This document shows, in pieces, positions 5,250 to 10,250 of a stretch of 10,250 bases of DNA. The DNA comes from Chamaesiphon sp. (lineage in GTDB: Bacteria > Cyanobacteriota > Cyanobacteriia > Cyanobacteriales > Chamaesiphonaceae). The notes beneath the pieces were generated by a model. The model did not search any database. It saw only the letters and a list, made by a program, of their open reading frames with translations, and was not told the DNA's origin. The stretch's first letter is position 1; every line of letters starts with the position of its first letter. Both the position numbers and the translations under genes were made by a program. The stretch lies in contig JAJAYU010000185.1 in NCBI GenBank assembly GCA_026786125.1, forward strand, positions 1 through 10,250, given 5' to 3'.

Positions 5250-5909
5250 TCAAATACACTCAACTAAAATCGATCCCTTACCCCGCAGTAATCCTGTATT
5301 AGCACCTGGACAGATATGTGCTAGAGGATATTGTGACGGAAACCGCGCCCAGATTGCTTCGACGCTGCGAAGTTGGCGGTTCCAGTGAAAAGTTTTGGCA
5401 GTGCGAAGCGGCGCGGCTGCACCAAATTGATTGGGTAATAAGTGTCTACCTGTGAATAGTACTCCACCGTTACTAGCAGCATAAATACAAGTAGATCCAG
5501 GTGAATGCCCAGAAGTCCAAATTGCATGTATGCTATCGTTAATAGCAAATTTGTCTTGAAAAGTAGTAACTTTAAGATCTGGCAATAAGTATGCTTCTTG
5601 CTCTTGAATGATTACCTCACAGCCTAATGCCGCAGCGATAGTGCTAGTTGCGCCGATACCACCCCGATGGGTAATTGCCAAAGATTTCACGCCGCCTAGA
5701 TTGGTGATAAACTGCTGATTGACATCGTTCCATGCTGGACTATCAATTAAGATATTGCCAGTGGGAGAGAGGATCGCATAGGCGGTACCACCTAATGTAT
5801 CGCGGTTAGGAGGAAAGGCAAAAATACCTGGCAAGATCTCGATTGGTGGCTTACTTGTTGTAGCTCTAACGGGGAGCGATGGATCTGACAAATTTGATTC
5901 TGACTGCAT
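5250..5909 (-). CDS. Metallo-beta-lactamase-fold protein with degenerate metal site
   Basis: A 219-residue soluble protein with the MBL fold pattern: an opening strand pair around IEILPGIFAFPPNRDTLGGT, then NILIDSP, a motif-I position at 80-86, SGHSPGSTC at 133-141, and VLFTGRHLL at 150-158. MBL hydrolases bind two metals through THxHxDH, a His in SGHxxGS, an Asp in FxGD, and a final His. Here motif I is T80-H81-R-G-G-I-G, so His83, Asp85 and His86 are replaced by Gly, Ile and Gly; H135 is kept; the FTGD Asp is Arg155; and the final PGH is PGA (A203). Only two of the usual ligands remain, so normal hydrolase activity is unlikely. I recall similar THRGGIG proteins in other cyanobacteria, so this may be an established non-enzymatic or altered-site family. 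Substrate unknown. It is divergent from the site-2-protease-like gene across 144 bp. Confidence 0.82.
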   Translation of the reverse strand: MQSESNLSDPSLPVRATTSKPPIEILPGIFAFPPNRDTLGGTAYAILSPTGNILIDSPAWNDVNQQFITNLGGVKSLAITHRGGIGATSTIAAALGCEVIIQEQEAYLLPDLKVTTFQDKFAINDSIHAIWTSGHSPGSTCIYAASNGGVLFTGRHLLPNQFGAAAPLRTAKTFHWNRQLRSVEAIWARFPSQYPLAHICPGANTGLLRGKGSILVECI

Positions 5910-6053
5910 CAGCGCATCTACATTAACTAGGATTCATATTTTACCGGAAAATTGGATTTAGCACCGCAGTCCTACTAAAGATGAATTCGATTAGAGGCTT
6001 TAGATCCGCGTCAATTCACCTAGTAGTTTGATCGATTATTAATAATTTTATTC

Positions 6054-7577
6054 ATGTGGTTGTCTTTACTGTTTATCTTAATCTTATCGGGTATTTCGAC
6101 ATATATGGTCCTCCAGCGAACCGTTAGTCCCATGACGAAGGTACCACTGTGGATATTATGGCTCATCCTGATGACTCCGCCAATTTTAACTGGGGCAACA
6201 GTGACTTGGAGCAAGCAAATCCCAGTCTTCCCTCTAGCAATTGGCGTTTGTTCGATCTGTTGGCTGATCTATTGGCGACTACTTGACTGGGGCGGGCGCA
6301 GAGCTAGATTGATCGATCCAATCCTACCACCTGCTGAACTCGATCCGAATCAATCTGTACCGGAGATTGTACCGCCAGTAGCCGTAGAATTGGTCACAGA
6401 AACGCCGATAGTCCGACCGATAGAACCAGAAGAAGAGGCGACATTAAGGACTTGTTTTGCTTGGAATGTATTCTTCCTCGATAAGATTGAATATCGGCCG
6501 CAAGCAGTATTATGTCGGGGCAAACTGCGGACTGGAGCAGATAATGCCTATGCTACGATCAAACAAAACATTGAAGATTTATTTGGCGATCGATTCTTTA
6601 TTTTATTTCAATATAGTCTATCCACTGGTAAACCATTTTTTGCCCTAGTACCACGCCCTCAGTTTACTAAAATTACTCAATCGCGTCGATGGCTGGAGTA
6701 CGGGATTGCTGGATTGTTACTAGTACTCACCATTGCCGCCACTACCTATTTTGGAGCAGTATTAGCTCGCTCACCTAAAAACGAACCGATTCAGATTATT
6801 ACGGCGGGATGGTCTTATTCCATCAGCATTATTTCGATCTTAGGATTGCGGGATCTCGGCCGTTATTTCGTAGCTAAATTTTACAAGATTGATACTAACT
6901 TACCCTACTTGATTCCCCTACCAATTCCGCCTGGTACTTATGGCTCTTTTTTGCAAATGAGATCGCCAATTCCCGATCGTAAAGCCATATTTGATTTAGG
7001 TTTTATAGCTGCATCATTGGGACTACTAATGGCGATTCCGCTGCTGATTTGGGGGCTGTCACAGTCTACAATTGTTCCGATCGATCTCAAGTCTACTCTA
7101 TTTAGTTTTCAAGCCTTCAATCCCTGTTTTTCACTGCTACTGACTCTATTTTGTAAGTTGGCATTAGGTAGCCAATTTGTGGCCGAACGTGCAATCAGTT
7201 TGCACAGTGTGGCGATCGCTGCTTACATTAGTCTATTGATTATCACAATCAATTTAATGCCATTGCGGAGATTAGATGGTGGCTATATTGTCCATGCCAT
7301 GTTTGGTCAAAAGCCGAGCGCAATTATCAGTCAATTGAGTAAGATTATCCTAGTTATTCTTGGGGTGATCCGCTTTAGATCTTCAGGCTTTGGTAATACT
7401 GATTTGCTGTTTCTGGCGATCGTTATTTCCCTAATTCCAGCAATTGATGAACCCGCCCTCAATGATGTTTCCGAACTAAATAACTGGCGAGATGCTCTGG
7501 GTGTGATGATTTTGGCGATTTTAGTTCTAGCATTAATTCCGGTACCAGCCGTGTTGATGCAATTATTAAATGTTTGA
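6054..7577 (+). CDS. Site-2 protease-like (M50/EGY family) membrane protein, active site apparently lost
   Basis: A 507-residue multi-pass membrane protein. There are two N-terminal hydrophobic segments (about 2-20 and 31-50) and a third at 57-78, a Pro/Glu-rich linker (87-130), a soluble domain (about 131-210) and then 6 or so helices to the C-terminus. The core matches plant and cyanobacterial EGY-type intramembrane proteases: GTYGSFLQMRSPIPDRKAIF (294-313), then LMPLRRLDGGYIVHAMFG. In active enzymes the helix at 258-275 contains HExxH and a later LDGG supplies the third zinc ligand. Here HELGH is R266-D-L-G-R270, so both histidines and the catalytic Glu are replaced, while D408 of LDGG is kept. 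This resembles EGY3 of plants, which also lacks the motif. The frame is intact, so a pseudoprotease role such as chaperone or substrate binding is plausible but unproven. Start 6054 is unsupported by a Shine-Dalgarno sequence; Met18 is an alternative. Confidence 0.85.
   Translation: MWLSLLFILILSGISTYMVLQRTVSPMTKVPLWILWLILMTPPILTGATVTWSKQIPVFPLAIGVCSICWLIYWRLLDWGGRRARLIDPILPPAELDPNQSVPEIVPPVAVELVTETPIVRPIEPEEEATLRTCFAWNVFFLDKIEYRPQAVLCRGKLRTGADNAYATIKQNIEDLFGDRFFILFQYSLSTGKPFFALVPRPQFTKITQSRRWLEYGIAGLLLVLTIAATTYFGAVLARSPKNEPIQIITAGWSYSISIISILGLRDLGRYFVAKFYKIDTNLPYLIPLPIPPGTYGSFLQMRSPIPDRKAIFDLGFIAASLGLLMAIPLLIWGLSQSTIVPIDLKSTLFSFQAFNPCFSLLLTLFCKLALGSQFVAERAISLHSVAIAAYISLLIITINLMPLRRLDGGYIVHAMFGQKPSAIISQLSKIILVILGVIRFRSSGFGNTDLLFLAIVISLIPAIDEPALNDVSELNNWRDALGVMILAILVLALIPVPAVLMQLLNV
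7212..7219. repeat. HIP1 octamer (GCGATCGC)
   Basis: Second perfect HIP1 palindrome in the window, inside the site-2-protease-like coding sequence. Confidence 0.8.
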
Positions 7578-7581
7578 AATT

Positions 7582-7727
7582 GGTGGATGGTGAATAGTGA
7601 ATGGTGAATGGTGGACTTACCATCGATCATTCAAACTCTTGTGATTTAAGCAAAATCCTACTCCCTTCCCACCCAAGAAATAGCCAGTATTAATTCACTA
7701 TTCACCATCCACCATTCACTATCCACC
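7582..7727. repeat. Inverted pair of heptamer tandem repeats between convergent genes
   Basis: The left array (7582-7614) reads as heptamers GGTGGAT, GGTGAAT, AGTGAAT, GGTGAAT and GGTGGA. The right array (7693-7727) is the same family in inverse orientation. A 21-bp stretch is a perfect inverted match (7582-7602 with 7693-7713), leaving a 90-nt loop. The arrays start 4 nt after the stop of the site-2-protease-like gene and end just before the stop of the ArsC/Spx-like gene, filling the 151-bp gap. A transcript of either strand could fold into a long hairpin that might act as a bidirectional 3' end; there is no strong T run. The units match the STRR class of cyanobacterial repeats. Confidence 0.85.
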
Positions 7728-7728
7728 T

Positions 7729-8082
7729 CTATGCTATATCTGCTTTGATTTTGGCGACATCACGGAAACCGACGGCGATGGCAATACCGTCTTTGACGAA
7801 AATTGGTCGCTTTAGCAGCATCACATCATCACTAAACGCCGTCACCCATTCAGCCTCATTCCAAGTATCTTTAACCTCATCGAGAGCGCGATAGGATTGT
7901 CCTGAAGTATTTCGCATGGATTTATTGCCCAAAGTCTTAACCCAATCACCAATTTTTTCGGAGCTGGGGGGCTGTTCTTTAGTATTGATAAACTCATAGC
8001 TGATTTGCTGGGCATCTAGCCATTGCAGAGCCTTTTTACAAGTACCACAGGTGGGAATACCATAAATTTGGATTGATGTCAT
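7729..8082 (-). CDS. ArsC/Spx/MgsR-family thioredoxin-fold protein
   Basis: A 117-residue cytoplasmic protein of the ArsC-like thioredoxin-fold family. It opens IQIYGIPTCGTCKKALQWLD with a C12-x-x-C15 pair, then FINTKEQPPS, and has the conserved RPIFVKDG (92-99) and VGF (104-106) near the end. This arrangement occurs in Spx and MgsR, which bind RNA polymerase under oxidative stress in Firmicutes, and in YffB-like proteins of unknown reductase activity. True glutaredoxin-dependent arsenate reductases have a different active-site surrounding, and no arsenic resistance gene is nearby, so I do not call it ArsC. The two cysteines could form a redox switch. It begins 21 bp after the stop of the cyclic-di-GMP gene on the same strand, so the two are probably co-transcribed. 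Confidence 0.85.
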   Translation of the reverse strand: MTSIQIYGIPTCGTCKKALQWLDAQQISYEFINTKEQPPSSEKIGDWVKTLGNKSMRNTSGQSYRALDEVKDTWNEAEWVTAFSDDVMLLKRPIFVKDGIAIAVGFRDVAKIKADIA

Positions 8083-8103
8083 ATATTGGATAAAATCTGT
8101 GAG

Positions 8104-9978
8104 TCAGTGTGAGAGTAAATTATGGGGATGAGTGCAATTATGATGCCAATAACTACCTGTTATAATCATAGTCTCAAGATCGGCGGCAGCCAATGGGCGA
8201 CTAAAGAAGAAACCCTGAACGGCATCACAATTAATCGATCGCAATAGCTCAAATTGTTCGATTGTTTCCACTCCTTCCGCCACAACATTGAGTTTCAATT
8301 CATGTCCTAAATTAACGATCGTACTAACAATCGAGGCATCAATTGTATTTAGCTTGAGTTCGCGAATGAAGGATCGATCGATCTTGAGTCGATCTAGGGG
8401 TAAATACTTAAGCGCGGCTAGAGATGAGTAACCCGTACCGAAATCATCAAGAGAGATCTTAACACCTATTTCTCTCAGAGATTCTAAAATAGAGATGGTC
8501 AGATCTAAATCTTTGATCGCAATACTTTCAGTGATTTCTACTTCTAGAGTCGCAGGTGATATTTTAGTTTCGGTCAGAATCTCCGCAATAGTATCAATTA
8601 AGTTGCGATCTTGAAGTTGCTTGACTGAAAAATTAACCGCAACTGGAAAATCACCCAAGCCCATCTCTTGCCATAATTTGCTTTGATTGCAAGCAGTTCT
8701 AAGTACCCATTCACCCAATTGAATAATCGATCCAGTTTCTTCGGCAATTGGAATGAAATCAGCCGGATTAATTGTGTTAGAGTGATGATCTTGACACCGT
8801 AACAATGCTTCAATCCCGACAATCGTTCCAGTTTGAATATCGATTTGGGGTTGATAATGCAAGAATAATTTACGATCAACGATCGCTCGATCGAGCATAT
8901 TTTCTAATCTTAATCGATTTAATTGGGGAGAGGATGTACCGATAGTAACAGCATCGGCAGCGATTGGATCGTAGATCTCATAGCTATTCTTACCGTTATT
9001 TTTAGCTCGACGGAGGGCAATATCTGCCTGTTGGAGTAGTGTTTCTTGATCGAGATTATCATCTGTCGCAATGGCAATCCCCATGCCAATTTTGATATAA
9101 AGTGAGTTGGTTTTTAATGCCTGAAAATCTTGTTCAAATACAAATGGCAGATCGAAGCTACCCAACACTCGATCTGCAACTGTTTTGACAGCATCAATAT
9201 CCCTGAGTTCGGGAATAAGCAGTGCGAATTCATCCCCACTCCAGCGTCCGACAATTACGCTGGCACCGAGAGTATGTTTGAGCCGTGTCGCAATTAATTG
9301 TAGCAATCGATCGCCGCAACGATGACCGAGGCTGTCATTGATATTCTTAAATCGATCTAAATTGATCAAGATTACTGCCAAAAATTGACCTGTTGCAGAC
9401 ATTTTGGTTAGTGTAAAATTCAACCATCGATCCAGCAATACTCGATGGGGCAAACCAGTTAATAGATCGCGATAAGCTCGATCTTGAAACATCTGCTCGA
9501 CTTGTTGTTGAACCACCGCAAAATATAAGTTGAGTGCCAACCTTCGAGCTGATTTTAGTTCTTCATCTGTCCACTGCAAATTAGATCTAGATCTAAATAA
9601 AGTCAGACAACCGATACACTGTTGATTGTGACGTAAGGGCACAATTAGTAGAGACTGAATTCCCGCAGCCGCAAAGGAAATCGACAACGGTGCTAAAGTT
9701 GGGTGCTCCCAAATTCTGTCGATCAGATAGACTTCTGTTAAAGATGTTTCAGCAGTTGTGGTAGTCTGGGGCTTGAGGATATCCTGCCAAAGTAGATGTT
9801 TTTCAATCGGCGTAGAGTTGCGCGGCTGCAAACCATAACTAAAGATTTGAGCGCGTTGTGCTAGGGGTTTGGCGATAATTAGCAATCTGCACCCATCCGC
9901 AGTTAGAGCTTGAGCAATCTCTGCCAGTAATTCTGGTTTAATTTGGGGCAAAGGTGGCGACAAGCAAGATAGCTTCAT
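8104..9978 (-). CDS. GAF-like/GGDEF/EAL cyclic-di-GMP signalling protein
   Basis: A 624-residue soluble protein. Residues about 15-160 form a GAF-like sensor domain (IQSLLIVPLRHNQQCIGCLT, then LQWTDEELKSARRLA), with no transmembrane segment. The GGDEF domain (about 165-340) has DLLTGLPHR, NLDRFKNINDSLGHRCGD and the signature SGDEF at 247-251; the Ser variant is usually tolerated by diguanylate cyclases, and the RxxD inhibitory site is absent. The EAL domain (about 357-600) keeps E390 in GIEALLR, N449 in VNFSV, E481 in EVEITES, DDFGTGYSSL (511-520), K532 in LKIDRSF and E568 in VVAEGVET, so c-di-GMP phosphodiesterase activity is likely. The protein may both make and degrade c-di-GMP. No canonical GAF Cys for a bilin is obvious, so I do not call it a phytochrome. 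Start 9978 is a reasonable Met with no Shine-Dalgarno sequence. Confidence 0.93.
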   Translation of the reverse strand: MKLSCLSPPLPQIKPELLAEIAQALTADGCRLLIIAKPLAQRAQIFSYGLQPRNSTPIEKHLLWQDILKPQTTTTAETSLTEVYLIDRIWEHPTLAPLSISFAAAGIQSLLIVPLRHNQQCIGCLTLFRSRSNLQWTDEELKSARRLALNLYFAVVQQQVEQMFQDRAYRDLLTGLPHRVLLDRWLNFTLTKMSATGQFLAVILINLDRFKNINDSLGHRCGDRLLQLIATRLKHTLGASVIVGRWSGDEFALLIPELRDIDAVKTVADRVLGSFDLPFVFEQDFQALKTNSLYIKIGMGIAIATDDNLDQETLLQQADIALRRAKNNGKNSYEIYDPIAADAVTIGTSSPQLNRLRLENMLDRAIVDRKLFLHYQPQIDIQTGTIVGIEALLRCQDHHSNTINPADFIPIAEETGSIIQLGEWVLRTACNQSKLWQEMGLGDFPVAVNFSVKQLQDRNLIDTIAEILTETKISPATLEVEITESIAIKDLDLTISILESLREIGVKISLDDFGTGYSSLAALKYLPLDRLKIDRSFIRELKLNTIDASIVSTIVNLGHELKLNVVAEGVETIEQFELLRSINCDAVQGFFFSRPLAAADLETMIITGSYWHHNCTHPHNLLSH

Positions 9979-10097
9979 AATTGGCTACACTAGTTTTTCC
10001 GAGCTGAATTCGTGAGTAGATAACGATGCTCATGGGGAGCTGCTTTGCCAACGATTGAGTTAAGATGCTTAACTATCCTGCGACAAACTTAGATTCT

Positions 10098-10250
10098 ATG
10101 GGCGACAGTATTCATGATATCCCTTTGCCAATTGGTCTACCAACGAGCACAGCAGCACTAGCTGAACTAGTCACGATCGCCAGCCAATCTAAATCACCGC
10201 TAATAGTTGCCGGAAATAGCAGTAAACTCGATTGGGGCGGTATGGTTCAG
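10098..10250 (+). CDS. glcE: GlcE-like FAD-binding oxidase, N-terminal 51 codons, runs off right edge
   Basis: The visible start of a protein of the FAD-linked oxidase (PCMH-type) family. The segment LPTSTAALAELVTIAS, then SPLIVAGNSSKLDWGG, matches the first FAD-binding loop of the glycolate oxidase subunit GlcE of cyanobacteria (usual wording VLPCGxGSKLxWGG). GlcE works with GlcD and GlcF to oxidise glycolate to glyoxylate in photorespiration. Only about 14 residues precede this loop region, whereas I recall about 40 in related cyanobacterial proteins. An in-frame ATG at 10065 would add 11 residues, and a stop at 10056-10058 prevents further extension. No Shine-Dalgarno sequence settles the choice. 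It is divergent from the cyclic-di-GMP gene across about 119 bp. The subunit name is less certain than the fold. Confidence 0.68.
   Translation, partial: MGDSIHDIPLPIGLPTSTAALAELVTIASQSKSPLIVAGNSSKLDWGGMVQ

Noticed and set aside
5250..5909. Glyoxalase II or other active MBL hydrolase
   Set aside because: The metal-binding motif THxHxDH, the FTGD Asp and the last His are not present.
7582..7727. CRISPR-like array
   Set aside because: Units are 7 nt, directly tandem and inverted across a single gap, with no spacers of regular length and no cas genes.
7729..8082. Arsenate reductase (ArsC)
   Set aside because: The CGTCKK site and lack of arsenic resistance neighbours fit the Spx/YffB-like branch better, so the arsenate role was not assigned.
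8598..8879. 93-codon minus-strand frame within the cyclic-di-GMP gene
   Set aside because: It is an out-of-frame reading of the EAL domain, which is continuous and complete in the main frame.

Overview
The window looks like chromosomal DNA from a cyanobacterium. The strongest evidence is two small photosynthesis genes: ndhO (subunit O of the photosynthetic NDH-1 complex) and psbY (photosystem II protein Y). A SipA-type regulator, two perfect copies of the cyanobacterial HIP1 octamer GCGATCGC, many partial CGATCG copies, heptanucleotide tandem repeats and a general lack of Shine-Dalgarno sequences all agree. GATCGATC-type words are very frequent, which I associate with filamentous or Chamaesiphon-like lineages, but I cannot name the genus.

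Layout, left to right. At 1-653 on the minus strand is the first 217 codons of ureC (urease alpha subunit), running off the left edge; its promoter region carries a perfect NtcA-type palindrome. At 730-1087 on the plus strand is a shortened higB toxin gene overlapping a higA antitoxin gene that has lost its N-terminal part, followed by a strong bidirectional terminator. At 1154-2711 on the minus strand is a three-gene run, in transcription order beta-phosphoglucomutase, sipA, and a four-helix DUF4149-like membrane protein. At 2844-4940 on the plus strand are a DUF1517 protein, a secreted or lipoprotein-like protein rich in Arg, Ser, Gly and Asn, a repeat-filled spacer, and ndhO. psbY (41 codons, minus strand) converges on ndhO and shares a long perfect hairpin with it. 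At 5250-7577 two head-to-head genes encode proteins with metallo-enzyme folds that have both lost metal ligands: a metallo-beta-lactamase-fold protein and a site-2-protease-like membrane protein. At 7582-7727 a long inverted pair of heptamer repeats fills the convergent gap. At 7729-9978 on the minus strand a GAF-like/GGDEF/EAL cyclic-di-GMP protein is followed closely by an ArsC/Spx-like thioredoxin-fold protein. From 10098 to the right edge is the beginning of a glcE-like FAD-binding oxidase gene.

Most genes are ordinary cyanobacterial housekeeping, photosynthesis or signalling genes that are not obviously in one pathway. The points most worth a second look are the two adjacent apparent pseudo-metalloenzymes with a shared 144-bp divergent promoter region, the eroded higBA locus that directly abuts the ureC promoter, and the stacked short repeats around ndhO and between the convergent genes. 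I see no prophage, CRISPR array, transposase, tRNA or rRNA.
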